A model generated the notes under the pieces. It saw only the letters and a list, made by a program, of their open reading frames with translations, had not been told where the DNA came from and did not search any database. Of a DNA stretch of 64,000 bases, positions 1-9,515 are shown piece after piece. Where the stretch lies: positions 145,046 to 209,045 of the forward strand of contig NZ_DASYHI010000002.1 in the NCBI RefSeq assembly GCF_035998675.1. Reading direction: 5' to 3'. The stretch comes from Telluribacter sp035998675 (lineage in GTDB: Bacteria > Bacteroidota > Bacteroidia > Cytophagales > Spirosomataceae). Made by a program: the position numbers and the translations under genes. How positions within the stretch are numbered: the first letter of the stretch is position 1; every line of letters begins with the position of its first letter.

Positions 1-1090
1 TGATCAGCGACCATCCTTTGGGCGTTGAGGTGGGAGGGGTGGGGTGATAGTCAATAATGAACGAAGGTGTTTCAAAAAAGCAGCATTCTACGCCCATCGT
101 GGTACCAAAATGGAAGAATGCGGCAGCCTCCGCCATGGCATCATACTTCTCATACAGGAGCGAAGCCGTTGTGAGTGATTGGAGCCGGTTAGTTTCTTCT
201 ACCTCCACATGAAGGAAGTCGGCCAGCGGAGCATATATTGATTGATTCTCCAGTATAGGATACGTCCTAACCCGAACGACAAAGGGCAGCTTCAGTTCTT
301 CGACCAGACTACTCAGTTTCTTTACAAAAGCCATCTCCTGCCTAACCAGGGGAGCATACATGGTCGAGAAACCAAAATAAATATAAGCAGGGTCCTTCTT
401 GGGCTGGGTAGGGTGCTGCTGAAGGTAATTAAAAATTTCGGCAAACTGAGAAGCGCCTACCACTTGTATGGCCTCCATTGAAATCCCATTTAATTCCGCG
501 AGGTCTTTCTTTACTTCCTCGCACCAGACCAGGTACTTCACCCGCTGGCGCGGTAGGTTTTTTAGTTTGGCTGCGTGGTCCCAGCTGTACAGGTATACAG
601 TTACACTTTTCCCGAGGTGGAGCAGGCGGGCCAGAAGTTCCACTTCGGTAATCTGCGAAAAGAATAAGTAGTGGTCTATGCCCTCTAAGTCGGTGCTATC
701 AGACTGGTATATGTAAGACAGGTACTGGTCAAATGACAAAAACTTTGGAAGTGCGATGGTCATCGGTAGCAGTACTTTCTCGGCCAGTTTACGGCGGGTG
801 GCGTTGCGTATATTTGCTAATCCAAAATAAGTAACAACCTTGTAGTTGGTGATACTGCTGGGCAAGTAGCCAAAGTACCGGAACAGCCACCGGAACGCTC
901 TCCGCCGGGCCGAATCAGTAGTCCGGATCGTACGTATACCGGCTAGTCTATTGGCCCAATCCCGGTTGTCAAAACTTTGCGGGTCTCGCACCAGTGGTAC
1001 TACCTCATACCGGTCCGATAGCTCGAGCAGCAGTTCTTTAATATCTTTCCGGTAGAATTCTTTTCCCAGTATAACGCCAAGACGCTGCAT
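1..1090 (-). CDS. Surface-carbohydrate glycosyltransferase-like protein, 3' part cut by window edge
   Basis: The minus strand is open from an ATG at 1090 to base 1 without a stop, so about 363 residues are visible and the C-terminus lies outside. The translation starts MQRLGVILGKEF. Around residue 172 it has YSWDHAAK, followed by VKYLVWCEEVKKDLAELNG. That arrangement resembles the SWDN...VWNE...HG block of surface-carbohydrate biosynthesis glycosyltransferases, which use a GT-B-like fold. It lies 23 bases downstream of a GT4 gene in the same direction and looks like another gene of the polysaccharide operon. The family call is from motif memory, and acceptor and donor are unknown. Confidence 0.7.
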   Translation of the reverse strand, partial: MQRLGVILGKEFYRKDIKELLLELSDRYEVVPLVRDPQSFDNRDWANRLAGIRTIRTTDSARRRAFRWLFRYFGYLPSSITNYKVVTYFGLANIRNATRRKLAEKVLLPMTIALPKFLSFDQYLSYIYQSDSTDLEGIDHYLFFSQITEVELLARLLHLGKSVTVYLYSWDHAAKLKNLPRQRVKYLVWCEEVKKDLAELNGISMEAIQVVGASQFAEIFNYLQQHPTQPKKDPAYIYFGFSTMYAPLVRQEMAFVKKLSSLVEELKLPFVVRVRTYPILENQSIYAPLADFLHVEVEETNRLQSLTTASLLYEKYDAMAEAAAFFHFGTTMGVECCFFETPSFIIDYHPTPPTSTPKGWSLI

Positions 1091-1113
1091 AGTACGCTAA
1101 GTGATTACTAATT

Positions 1114-2295
1114 TTATTGACTAACCTCCTCCAGTATCTGTATCCACTTTTTGGCCTGCACCTCTGCCTCAAACTGCTCAAGAACCCGCTCCCGACCTCT
1201 ACGCCCGGCTTCTCGGCGACGCTCTTCACTTTCCAGCATATATAGTATACCTGCGGCTAGTCCTTCGGCCGTACGGTCTTTAACCAGGTAGCCGGTTGTT
1301 TCATCTACTACTTCTCGAATGCCACCTACATCCATGGCTACGATGGGTTTGGCATAAAGCATAGCTTCGAGAATAGACAATGGAAAGGCCTCGGTTCGGG
1401 AAGGGAGCACGAATACATCAATGTCAATATAAAAATCTCCAACAGTGGAAGTGCTTGGTAAGATAGATAATTCATGTTGTAATCCATTCTGGGTAATTAA
1501 CTCTTTCATGGATTTATAAAAGGTAGTCTCTTGCGCTGATGTGTCTAATCCGAGCCACGCAAAGCGTACTGGAATAGTAGCTGCCTGTTTTGCCAATATT
1601 ATAGCTTTGATAAATGTATCCGCACCTTTAAGATAAGTAAATGAAGCAGAAACACCTACTACCAAACACTGAGGTGGGCAATTCAAAGCGGCGCGATAAT
1701 AGCCTTGCTGCGTAGAAATTGTTCGAGCCAGGCTGGCAGGTCCATGCAGCAGTTTTATCTTTTCAAACGGTACACCATACGTAGTATTATAAAATTCGCC
1801 AACTGCCTTTGAACATACAATCCAGGCAGAGGCTTTTGCTGCTAGCTGCTGTATCCAACTTTCCTTTATACGCAAAGTGACCAGGAAATCCATCTCATGA
1901 GCATGGACAATGATCGGTAGCTGCATCTGGATCGCTTGCCGTGCATGGGGAGTGTCATTCACGGTATTTATATAAATGACATCGGGCTTAACCCTATCAC
2001 ATACCCATTTGCAATATTTTCTTTTTAAAAAATGATAGGTAAAGGTAGATAGCTTGATCAAGGCATTTCGCATTCGAGATCGTTTATCCAAGGTAGAGGC
2101 AAACGATTTCTCCACTAACTGCGAAAGCGCATCATTGAGTACGCTCGAATCATTATATATAGCAAACGGAATAATTGTTTTGGGAGAGGAAACCTGCTCA
2201 AGCAGATTCAGAAGTACCTGGGTAGCTCCACCACGAGTAGGTCTTGGAACAACAAACAATATTCGTTTAGGGGTGTCTGCTTGTTTTTTCTTCAT
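1114..2295 (-). CDS. GT4-family glycosyltransferase
   Basis: This is a GT-B-fold glycosyltransferase that would transfer a nucleotide-activated sugar onto a growing surface glycan at the cytoplasmic face of the membrane. The N-terminal half opens with RILFVVPRPTRGGATQVLLNLL, the glycine-rich loop of the GT4 acceptor domain. The C-terminal half has PSRTEAFPLSILEAMLYAKP with the E-x7-E pattern that contacts the donor, then MDVGGIREVV. I chose the ATG at 2295 (MKKKQADTP). A TTG at 2313 would add six residues. It is the last complete gene but one of the operon in this window. The sugar cannot be read from sequence. Confidence 0.85.
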   Translation of the reverse strand: MKKKQADTPKRILFVVPRPTRGGATQVLLNLLEQVSSPKTIIPFAIYNDSSVLNDALSQLVEKSFASTLDKRSRMRNALIKLSTFTYHFLKRKYCKWVCDRVKPDVIYINTVNDTPHARQAIQMQLPIIVHAHEMDFLVTLRIKESWIQQLAAKASAWIVCSKAVGEFYNTTYGVPFEKIKLLHGPASLARTISTQQGYYRAALNCPPQCLVVGVSASFTYLKGADTFIKAIILAKQAATIPVRFAWLGLDTSAQETTFYKSMKELITQNGLQHELSILPSTSTVGDFYIDIDVFVLPSRTEAFPLSILEAMLYAKPIVAMDVGGIREVVDETTGYLVKDRTAEGLAAGILYMLESEERRREAGRRGRERVLEQFEAEVQAKKWIQILEEVSQ

Positions 2296-2452
2296 GATTA
2301 AGAAAGGGCTCAACTACATTAGTAGCTGATCTACTGTATGTTTAATGCTTTCGGAACTTGCTAATTATGCTTTTAAAGAACCAGTAGCAAAGACCTGCAA
2401 GTGAAGCTCCAATCTTTGGGCGTGGAATTATAATTAAAATCTTCTTTGTCTA

Positions 2453-3658
2453 TTAGCCTTCATATACATTTTCGTAGGAGCTCACACAATGTATCATATC
2501 AAATTTTAAGAAGGCTTCATGCGCCCTTTCCTTGTGTTGACAGAGGAGTTGCGGATCAAATATATATTTACTCATTTTTTCGAGAAGTTCTTTTACTGAA
2601 GTACCTTCCGGCCGATAATGCAGAAGTTGGCCTGCTAATTGACCATCAGGTGTACTCATCATATTTTTTATTTCCCCTATATCAGTACCTATTATAGGCT
2701 TACCACAGGCAAGATATTCAATTACTGTATTAGGAAAACTCTCACTTTCAATGTAGGAAGGGAAAAGCCCTACATCGAACTGCTGAACCCATTTGAGTAC
2801 TTGTGCGGTAGCACCGATAAATACAATATAAGGTAAGTGCCCGTACTGTTGCTGCAGTTGCAATTGATATGCACCTCCGCCAACTAGTATCAGCCGGCAT
2901 CGCACACCCTGCGAATGTAGCTGCTGAGTAGCAAGTATGGCCTCCTCCCAACCTTTTCGAGCTACAGCTCTGGAAACAAGTCCAAATGTAACAGTACCAT
3001 CATCGGGTAGATTTTCCGGATTAGGCTCTAAAGTATCAGGCCGGTCAAAGCCTAATGGTATAAAAACCGGATCATTTTTTAGTTGAAGTTTTTGCAAAGG
3101 AGCAGCATTTCTGGGCGTGAGAAGAACAATTCGATCGGCTAAGTTGAGTACCCATTTTCTGTCCGCATATTGCCGCTTTTTGACAGGATGGGTATCTACA
3201 TCAGACTGATTATAGCATCCATGCATGGAAATGACAAACTTTTGATTCCGCTTCTGCTTTACAAAATAGTGCGCGACCATCCAGTCGGCTGTCGCTAAAT
3301 GCGAGTTAATTACCTGTATCCCGTGCTGCTGTACCAGTCCCTGAATAAGCGTTGAGAGCTTTCCGGCTTCCTGCTTTTTCTGTTTATAACTCGCTCTGTG
3401 AAGCCATGCATCCGAAAGTCGGGAAACAGTATATATACATTTCCAAAGTACCTTCTGAGGAAAAGACAACGTTTTGTCAAAATAGACCAGCTGTACTTCT
3501 TCTGAAATTCTTTCCAGTATGAGAGGTGAGCGTTTGGCAGGATTTATATCGAGTAAGTAGACGCCGTTTCCACGCTTAGCGAGATTATTAGCCAGCCTCA
3601 CTATAAATACTTCCGCGCCACCAATGTCCAGAGAATTTATGACGAGCAAAATATTCAT
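2453..3658 (-). CDS. GT4-family glycosyltransferase
   Basis: The N-terminus MNILLVINSLDIGGAEVFIV is the classic GT4 opening, and the donor domain carries PSYIESESFPNTVIEYLACG (E-x7-E) followed by GTDIGEIKNMM. At 401 residues it has normal family length. It is probably cytoplasmic and membrane-associated, adding one residue to the surface polysaccharide. Its start overlaps the stop of the preceding gene by four bases, which implies translational coupling. A gap of about 140-160 bases separates it from the next glycosyltransferase gene, the widest gap in this part of the operon. Specificity is unknown. Confidence 0.87.
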   Translation of the reverse strand: MNILLVINSLDIGGAEVFIVRLANNLAKRGNGVYLLDINPAKRSPLILERISEEVQLVYFDKTLSFPQKVLWKCIYTVSRLSDAWLHRASYKQKKQEAGKLSTLIQGLVQQHGIQVINSHLATADWMVAHYFVKQKRNQKFVISMHGCYNQSDVDTHPVKKRQYADRKWVLNLADRIVLLTPRNAAPLQKLQLKNDPVFIPLGFDRPDTLEPNPENLPDDGTVTFGLVSRAVARKGWEEAILATQQLHSQGVRCRLILVGGGAYQLQLQQQYGHLPYIVFIGATAQVLKWVQQFDVGLFPSYIESESFPNTVIEYLACGKPIIGTDIGEIKNMMSTPDGQLAGQLLHYRPEGTSVKELLEKMSKYIFDPQLLCQHKERAHEAFLKFDMIHCVSSYENVYEG

Positions 3659-4737
3659 AATGACATTCCGGTAAGTTTTTTATATAGCTGTTCCATTTGC
3701 CCTGCCACCAGCGGCCAGGCATACGCTTCTTCAGCCTTTTCACGAAGTACCTGACCCATCCTTATTCGTTCCGAAGGTTGAGCTATTAAATGCAGAATAG
3801 CCTCGGCAAACAGTTCCGGTTTGTTATCCTGGAATATCCTGGCTCCGGCAGCGGGTACATATTCCTTTACTCCTCCCACGCCGGTAGAAAGTATTGGCAA
3901 ACCACTCGCCATAGCTTCCAGTAAGGCATTATTAGCGGAGCTATCCAACAAAGGTAGAGTGAGTAAGGCGGCCTCCCGATACAGGTTGGCTAGTTGAGTA
4001 TCCGTCAGGCCAGGATGAAATGTTACCTGAGGATTCTGAGCTAGTTTTAAGAGCAGGGGATTGGTGGCATCATGTACCTGAGGTTTAAATACCAAATCGA
4101 AACTAATCGTATCTGTTTTTTCTGACACCAGACGTACTACTTCTTCAAGGCAAGCAATGTCACGCAGCCATTGTCCTACGTACAGACACTTGCCGGACAT
4201 CTTTGTATCGGTGGGGGGGGTAAAGAAATCGACAGCTACCCCATGTGGTACTACATGAATTTTTTCAGGACTCATGTATTTCGCGAAGAAAGCTTCTGAA
4301 ACAGAATCAAGAACAATGAGGGCATCAAGTTCATTTAGCCAATAAGGAGCTAAGCGATTTACCTTCCACCAGGAAGGGGGCTGATGGGCCGTAGCTACTA
4401 ATTTTACACCCGGGAAAAACTTCTTACGGAGGTAGGGGAGCACTCCCAGGGTATCTTCAAGGTATAACACGTGGATTACATCAACCCTCTGCTTTATCGT
4501 TTTCCAGGCAGCTGACAGCTCCATTTGAAATCCCTGAACTTTATAAAAAGGGGTTGCGTGTATGTGTTTTTTTAAGAAGCGCATCAATGGCCCGACTCCG
4601 CGTACAGCACGCTTTCTGTTTCGCCATACAGAGAAGATGGTCGTTTCATTGAGCCTGCCCAATGCTTCACTTAATTGGTCATACCCACTATACTGGCCCA
4701 TGTGCGGGAAGCGGTCTCTGAGAAGTAGCACGTTCAT
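3655..4737 (-). CDS. GT4-family glycosyltransferase
   Basis: A 360-residue GT-B glycosyltransferase beginning MNVLLLRDRFPHMGQYSGYDQL. The C-terminal half contains VVPHGVAVDFFTP and then PLLDSSANNALLEAMASGLP, where the usual first glutamate of E-x7-E is replaced by serine or asparagine. The second glutamate and the following GVGGVKEYVP are conserved. The N-terminal domain is more divergent than in the neighbouring GT4 proteins. It overlaps the genes on both sides by four bases, so three glycosyltransferases are translationally coupled. Substrate unknown. Confidence 0.83.
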   Translation of the reverse strand: MNVLLLRDRFPHMGQYSGYDQLSEALGRLNETTIFSVWRNRKRAVRGVGPLMRFLKKHIHATPFYKVQGFQMELSAAWKTIKQRVDVIHVLYLEDTLGVLPYLRKKFFPGVKLVATAHQPPSWWKVNRLAPYWLNELDALIVLDSVSEAFFAKYMSPEKIHVVPHGVAVDFFTPPTDTKMSGKCLYVGQWLRDIACLEEVVRLVSEKTDTISFDLVFKPQVHDATNPLLLKLAQNPQVTFHPGLTDTQLANLYREAALLTLPLLDSSANNALLEAMASGLPILSTGVGGVKEYVPAAGARIFQDNKPELFAEAILHLIAQPSERIRMGQVLREKAEEAYAWPLVAGQMEQLYKKLTGMSL

Positions 4738-5894
4738 TGAGGGGCTTCTGTATGAAAACTGTTGTTAATATATAAAAGCCTGAGAGTGTCAGAGATCATA
4801 ACCTCCCGGGAAAACTGCCTGGACTTTTCTTTTGCTCTTAGAGCCATACACTTCATTTGGTCGCTGTTAGACAAGGCCCAGCGTAGTTTCTGTGTCAGAT
4901 CCGGTGCATCGTCTTTTTCAAAAATAATACCTTCCTGCTCGTGTCCAATGAGTTCTGGAATACTACTGGCATTTGATGCGACAATTGGTACTCCTGCCGC
5001 CATTGCTTCCAGTAAAGCAAAAGATTGCCCTTCTGAGCGACTTGCCAAAACAAAAAGCTCTGCCTGCTGAAGCCAATCGGACACATCTGACCGTCGCCCC
5101 AGAAACAGTACTTTATCTGATACCTTCAATTCCTTAGCCAGCTTTTCCAGCTCTTCTCTCAATTCGCCCTCTCCAAGCAGAGCAAGTGTATACTCAGGAA
5201 AATGGACCTGAGCAGTAGCGTAAGCCCGGAGGAGAAGGTCTATACCCTTTTGGTAGGACAGCCGCCCCACTGCCACTATCAGGTGCTTGTGTCCATTGGC
5301 AATAGCAACATTCCGGCCCTGGGCGAGCGACGCAGGATAGGCTACTCCATTATAAATAAGATGAATGTCAGATTCCGGAAGATTAAACGCATTGCATAGG
5401 ATTTTGCGGTTGTTTTCTGAAACTGCTACCCATTCCTGATGATGGGCCTTGGCCCACAGGTACCTGCGCCGAAGCTTGGATGAAATTTTAAATTTTTCGC
5501 TTACAAGCTGATACGTTACAACTGTCCGAATCCTAAGTAATGCACAGGCAAGGAGTAACTCGGTGGCAGTATCGGGCCAGGGCAGGCTTACATGCACCAC
5601 ATAAGGGCGCTTCTTTAGTAACACTACAACTATTCTTAGAATATCCCAGCCAAAACGTATCCGTCTGAACCTCCCGGGAGACCGGTAATGGAGTATCAGT
5701 GGGGTAAATGAAGTTTCAAAAGTAGAAAATGCTTTACGCAGACTAGCTGTTTCTGCTAATTCAGAAAACAGAGTATGTACTTGATATCCTTGTTTATGAA
5801 CAGCTCTGGCTATGGTCAGGGCGTACTCTTCGCAGCCTCCATGCGCCCGGGAAGGAAAAGCAATAACTACGGACTTTTTAGGAGAGGTATTCAA
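4734..5894 (-). CDS. GT4-family glycosyltransferase
   Basis: This 386-residue protein begins with KKSVVIAFPSRAHGGCEEYAL, a GT4-type glycine-rich loop. It carries IYNGVAYPASL and VGRLSYQKGIDLLLRAY of the donor domain and ASRSEGQSFALLEAMAAGVP (E-x7-E). These are the strongest GT4 hallmarks among the four consecutive glycosyltransferases. It follows the methyltransferase gene by eight bases and overlaps the next glycosyltransferase by four. It presumably adds one sugar to the repeat unit. The donor is not predictable from sequence. Confidence 0.87.
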   Translation of the reverse strand: MNTSPKKSVVIAFPSRAHGGCEEYALTIARAVHKQGYQVHTLFSELAETASLRKAFSTFETSFTPLILHYRSPGRFRRIRFGWDILRIVVVLLKKRPYVVHVSLPWPDTATELLLACALLRIRTVVTYQLVSEKFKISSKLRRRYLWAKAHHQEWVAVSENNRKILCNAFNLPESDIHLIYNGVAYPASLAQGRNVAIANGHKHLIVAVGRLSYQKGIDLLLRAYATAQVHFPEYTLALLGEGELREELEKLAKELKVSDKVLFLGRRSDVSDWLQQAELFVLASRSEGQSFALLEAMAAGVPIVASNASSIPELIGHEQEGIIFEKDDAPDLTQKLRWALSNSDQMKCMALRAKEKSRQFSREVMISDTLRLLYINNSFHTEAPQ

Positions 5895-5902
5895 TTGTTC
5901 AG

Positions 5903-6616
5903 CTATTTATAGGCAATAACATACAGCCCGAGAGCCATCGAATGATTGGTGAACTCTGTGGGTGGTTTGTCTCTTTTCAGGAGCCAGTTAATCAGGGGAA
6001 TACTTATCCTCTTGAGACGGTTTCTGGTACGGGGTGAGCGTACCTCAATGGTGATTACATGGGTAATAATCTGGGCCAATGTGGCAAGCCATCCGCCGGT
6101 GGCACCTACAGTAATAGTTTCTTTACTGAAGCCGGCATCCTGTAAAATCCGATTTAAAGAGAAGGGAGTATAGCGGTATTCATCATAGGGTACTTCATGA
6201 AATGGCCAGAAGAAAGGAACGGTCAAAAAGAGAATTCCTCCGGGCTTCAAAATTCTATACATTTCGGATGCTACCTCAGTAGCGTTAGGTAAGTGCTCAA
6301 ACACTTCCGTAGCCATACAAGTATCCGCAGAGTCGTTGTCGAACGGAAGCATTTTTCCATCCCAGTAAACATCGGGAGGAGTACTTGCATGGTAAGGGCT
6401 ACCAGGCCAGTCAACGCCGATATAGCTGGTAATAGCAGGGTTCTTTGTCAGGTGACCCCGATAGGGCATACGGCCACAACCTACGTCAATGAGAGTACCT
6501 TTAAGCTTAGACCTTTGGTTAGTAATGGTCTGGAGCAGGAGCTTCCGAATTACAAACAGGGCATAATGGTGTTGTAATGATGGAGCGAGGAATTCATCAG
6601 GAGGCCTGTTGCTCAT
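5903..6616 (-). CDS. Class I SAM-dependent methyltransferase
   Basis: A 237-residue Rossmann-fold methyltransferase. Motif I is TLIDVGCGRMPYRGH (SAM-binding glycine loop, about residues 41-55). An acidic post-II loop DVYWDGKMLPFDNDSADTC follows, then EVFEHLPN and RILKPGGILFLTVPFFWPFHE, the Methyltransf_11 pattern. It sits between glycosyltransferase genes and a TylF-like methyltransferase, so it probably methylates a sugar of the surface glycan or its lipid-linked precursor. The target is inference from context. Spacing of 8-12 bases to both neighbours indicates one transcript. Confidence 0.8.
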   Translation of the reverse strand: MSNRPPDEFLAPSLQHHYALFVIRKLLLQTITNQRSKLKGTLIDVGCGRMPYRGHLTKNPAITSYIGVDWPGSPYHASTPPDVYWDGKMLPFDNDSADTCMATEVFEHLPNATEVASEMYRILKPGGILFLTVPFFWPFHEVPYDEYRYTPFSLNRILQDAGFSKETITVGATGGWLATLAQIITHVITIEVRSPRTRNRLKRISIPLINWLLKRDKPPTEFTNHSMALGLYVIAYK

Positions 6617-6628
6617 ACAGTTAAGGCA

Positions 6629-7390
6629 TTATGGTTTAACAGCCAGGCGACAGGTATAGTCAACCCTATTTAAAAAGAGTTTTATCTTGTATTCTCGAAT
6701 ATATTCATCTACTGCACGGCGACAACCTTCCCAATGCCCATAGTCGTCAATAATCAGGATACCACCCGACTGAAGCCTGGGGAACAGATGCTCGAGTTCA
6801 TGCCGGGTGGATTCATACCAGTCAGTATCAAGCCGTAGCAAAGCTATCTTTTCCGGAATTCCCTGCTTCGGAATAGTTTCTTCTACCTTACCTTTTATGA
6901 ACCGAATCCTATCATCCGGATAGGCGGTGGTCGCCAGGTTTTGCTTTACTTCATCCAAAGTAGAGTAGCACCATACGCTATTGGATTCTTCTTTTGAGCT
7001 GTTTTGCAATAAGGTTAAAGCAGGCTGACCATCAAAAGACTTATCCAGATCGGTTGGCTCACTCATTCCCTCAAATGTATCGTAGAGGTATATTTGTCTG
7101 TCAGTAACGCCTTTGCTTAGTAAATGAAGTACAATAGCCATGGCACTTCCCCCCTTCCACACACCGCATTCGACAAAATCCCCCTCTATTTTCTGGTCTA
7201 CAATGTACTCAACTGCACGAATCAAAGTAATAAGTCGTTCAGTACTTGTCATTGTAAATGGCTGCACCTGCTCAAGTATAGTTTTCTCTGATGGTTCTAT
7301 ATCTACATAGCGCCAGGGATCAGGCTGGGTTTGTTGCCGCACCTCTTTTTTAGTTGGATTAAGCCAGGGAGTTAACCAGTTTCTCATCAT
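6629..7390 (-). CDS. TylF/MycF-like macrocin O-methyltransferase family protein
   Basis: A 253-residue protein of the TylF family, whose founding members O-methylate deoxysugar hydroxyls using SAM and magnesium. It has GDFVECGVWKGGSAMAIV (SAM loop), IYLYDTFEGMSEPTDLD, and LLRLDTDWYESTRHELEHL followed by GGILIIDDYGHWEGCRRAV, which holds the paired aspartates expected for the metal site. It shares its boundary base with the ABC ATPase gene. Sugar O-methylation of the exported polysaccharide, possibly as a chain-terminating cap, is a reasonable inference because ABC-exported glycans are often capped. No direct evidence shows this. Confidence 0.82.
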   Translation of the reverse strand: MMRNWLTPWLNPTKKEVRQQTQPDPWRYVDIEPSEKTILEQVQPFTMTSTERLITLIRAVEYIVDQKIEGDFVECGVWKGGSAMAIVLHLLSKGVTDRQIYLYDTFEGMSEPTDLDKSFDGQPALTLLQNSSKEESNSVWCYSTLDEVKQNLATTAYPDDRIRFIKGKVEETIPKQGIPEKIALLRLDTDWYESTRHELEHLFPRLQSGGILIIDDYGHWEGCRRAVDEYIREYKIKLFLNRVDYTCRLAVKP

Positions 7391-8661
7391 TATAATTTAT
7401 TTATGCTCCAGAAGGCATCTTCCAGGTAGGTACATGATCCAGCTCGCCACGGAAATTCTCTGTACAAGTCAATCATCTCCACTTTGAACGGACATATATT
7501 TTCGACTATATCAAAAATTTCACTACCTGGAGGTCCGGTAAAGTAGGCCTTCAGACTGTAATCACCAATGTACAGGCGGGATTTAGGTATTTCACATTGA
7601 ATCTGGTAAGTACCTGTTTCACGACACATAGGTCGTTCTGAATCAAAACTCCATAAATGAGCTATGGGCTGTTGTCTGTTATTAACTATCTGAAAGGAAA
7701 GGCAGGCACCCCGTAAAGGAAACGGTGTATGTAACGTAATGTTAACAAATAAAGGGGCTAAACAGCCATGGTGGTTGTTAGGTAAGCTTGTTTCTAATCT
7801 TACGTCAGTAATAGAGGGCCTATCAGAATGGGCTGGTGCCGAGTAAAGAAGCTCCTTGGTAGCGTAATTATTCAGGTAGGTAGTTATGACTTCCGTTGTG
7901 GGCCCCAAACAGAATAATTTCCCACTTTCCATTAGGACAGATTTATCAGTAAGGGTTGAAATAGCATTAAGATCGTGGCTCACGAATAAAACCGTCCGGC
8001 CTTCCCGCTCGCTGACGTCCTTCATCTTGCCCAGGCATTTTTTCTGAAAGTCGGCATCGCCTACGGCCAGTACTTCATCTACGACCAGGATTTCGGGTTC
8101 GAGGTGGGCGGCTACCGCGAAGGCCAGCCGTACGTACATGCCGGACGAGTACCGCTTCACGGGAGTATCAAGATAGCGTTCGACGCCGGCAAAGTCTACT
8201 ATTTCGTCCAGCTTAGCCCGAATTTCGGCCTTGCGCATGCCCATGATGGCTCCGTTCAGAAATATATTCTCGCGGCCGGTTAGTTCGGGATGAAAGCCGG
8301 TACCTACTTCCAGCAGAGAGGCGATGCGCCCCCGCACCCGGATACAGCCGGTGGTAGGCTTGGTGACGCGCGAAAGGATTTTGAGCAGGGTAGATTTGCC
8401 CGCGCCGTTGCGCCCGATAATACCCAGTACTTCGCCCTGCTGTACCTCAAAGTTTATATCCTCTAAAGCCCACACAAAGTCACTTTCTCCTTTGGTTGTG
8501 CGGTCGTTGGTCTGGCCGATTTTGCGAAAGGGGTCCTCCTGCCCGCGCAGGCGCGCCCACCAGCGGTGCAGGTCGCGGGTGAGGGTACCCGTCGAAATTT
8601 CCCCCAACTGGTACAGCTTGGAAACGTTCTCTACGCGTATGGCTATATTAGAACTACTCAT
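7390..8661 (-). CDS. wzt: Polysaccharide ABC exporter, ATP-binding protein (Wzt type)
   Basis: This is the ATPase of a Wzm/Wzt-type exporter that moves undecaprenyl-linked polysaccharide across the inner membrane. Residues about 50-250 form the nucleotide-binding domain: GIIGRNGAGKSTLLKIL (Walker A), RYSSGMYVRLAF (signature) and PEILVVDEVLAVGDADF (Walker B), then FVSHDLNAIS. A C-terminal extension of about 150 residues matches in size and position the Wzt carbohydrate-binding domain, which recognises the glycan terminus. It touches the permease gene. Its presence means the glycan is completed in the cytoplasm before export. Confidence 0.92.
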   Translation of the reverse strand: MSSSNIAIRVENVSKLYQLGEISTGTLTRDLHRWWARLRGQEDPFRKIGQTNDRTTKGESDFVWALEDINFEVQQGEVLGIIGRNGAGKSTLLKILSRVTKPTTGCIRVRGRIASLLEVGTGFHPELTGRENIFLNGAIMGMRKAEIRAKLDEIVDFAGVERYLDTPVKRYSSGMYVRLAFAVAAHLEPEILVVDEVLAVGDADFQKKCLGKMKDVSEREGRTVLFVSHDLNAISTLTDKSVLMESGKLFCLGPTTEVITTYLNNYATKELLYSAPAHSDRPSITDVRLETSLPNNHHGCLAPLFVNITLHTPFPLRGACLSFQIVNNRQQPIAHLWSFDSERPMCRETGTYQIQCEIPKSRLYIGDYSLKAYFTGPPGSEIFDIVENICPFKVEMIDLYREFPWRAGSCTYLEDAFWSINKL

Positions 8662-9515
8662 CAGACGGTATCCATAAAGGTTTTTTCGACCCGGTTAAAA
8701 ACCAGTACACTTACCAGCAGGGCTACTACCATACATATACTACTGTAGCCCAGTGCCTGCCACGAAAAGTACCCCTGCCCCGTAAACGAGTACCTGAAGG
8801 CTTCTACCACGCTGGTAATGGGGTTGAGCAGCAGGAGCCAGCGGTACTTCTCGGGGGCAATTTCCAGTGGATACACTACCGGAGTAGCGTACATGAGTAA
8901 CTGCACGCCAAACTGCACCAGAAAACGGAGGTCGCGGTACTTGGTGGTAAGGGAAGAGATAAGTACCCCAAAGCTGAACCCCAGCCCCGACATGAGCAGT
9001 AGGTACAGCGGAAAAAGGGCCAGCATCCGGTTGGGTTGTACTTCGTTGCCAGGCTGCCACAGAAAGTACAGCCACACCGCCAGAAACAGCGAAAGCTGAA
9101 TAAAGAACTTGAATAGATTAGAAATAACGATGGATACCGGAGCCGCCAGCCGCGGAAAGTACACCTTGCCGAACAGATTCTGGTTCAGGATAAAGGTGTC
9201 GGATGTTTTCATGAGGCACTCCTGAAAGTAGTTCCAGAGCGTAATACCCGCCAGGTAAAAAAGGATTTTGGGTATACCGCCCGTAGAAATACCGGCAATA
9301 TTGCCAAAAATGATTACGTAGGTAACCGTAGTCAGGATGGGCTGAATAAAGAACCAGAGTGGCCCCAGGATGGTCTGCTTGTAGGTAGCCACCACGTCGC
9401 GGCGTACAAACAGAGCCACCAGGTCGCGGTACTGCCAGAGCTCCCGTCCGTTAAGGTCAAACAGACTCGAAGCGGGTTCAATCTCTAAATCCCATTTTTC
9501 TTCGGTTGGTGTCAT
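8661..9515 (-). CDS. wzm: Polysaccharide ABC exporter, permease (Wzm type)
   Basis: A 284-residue ABC-2 type integral membrane protein, the usual length for Wzm. An amphipathic N-terminal segment (ELWQYRDLVALFVRRDVVATYK) leads into about six hydrophobic helices, including TILGPLWFFIQPILTTVTYVI and LLMYATPVVYPLE with LLLLNPITSVVEAFRY. It pairs with the Wzt-like ATPase encoded by the next gene, which it touches. The stop of the upstream phosphatase gene overlaps its start by four bases. Substrate is presumably the glycan built by the flanking glycosyltransferases. Confidence 0.92.
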   Translation of the reverse strand: MTPTEEKWDLEIEPASSLFDLNGRELWQYRDLVALFVRRDVVATYKQTILGPLWFFIQPILTTVTYVIIFGNIAGISTGGIPKILFYLAGITLWNYFQECLMKTSDTFILNQNLFGKVYFPRLAAPVSIVISNLFKFFIQLSLFLAVWLYFLWQPGNEVQPNRMLALFPLYLLLMSGLGFSFGVLISSLTTKYRDLRFLVQFGVQLLMYATPVVYPLEIAPEKYRWLLLLNPITSVVEAFRYSFTGQGYFSWQALGYSSICMVVALLVSVLVFNRVEKTFMDTV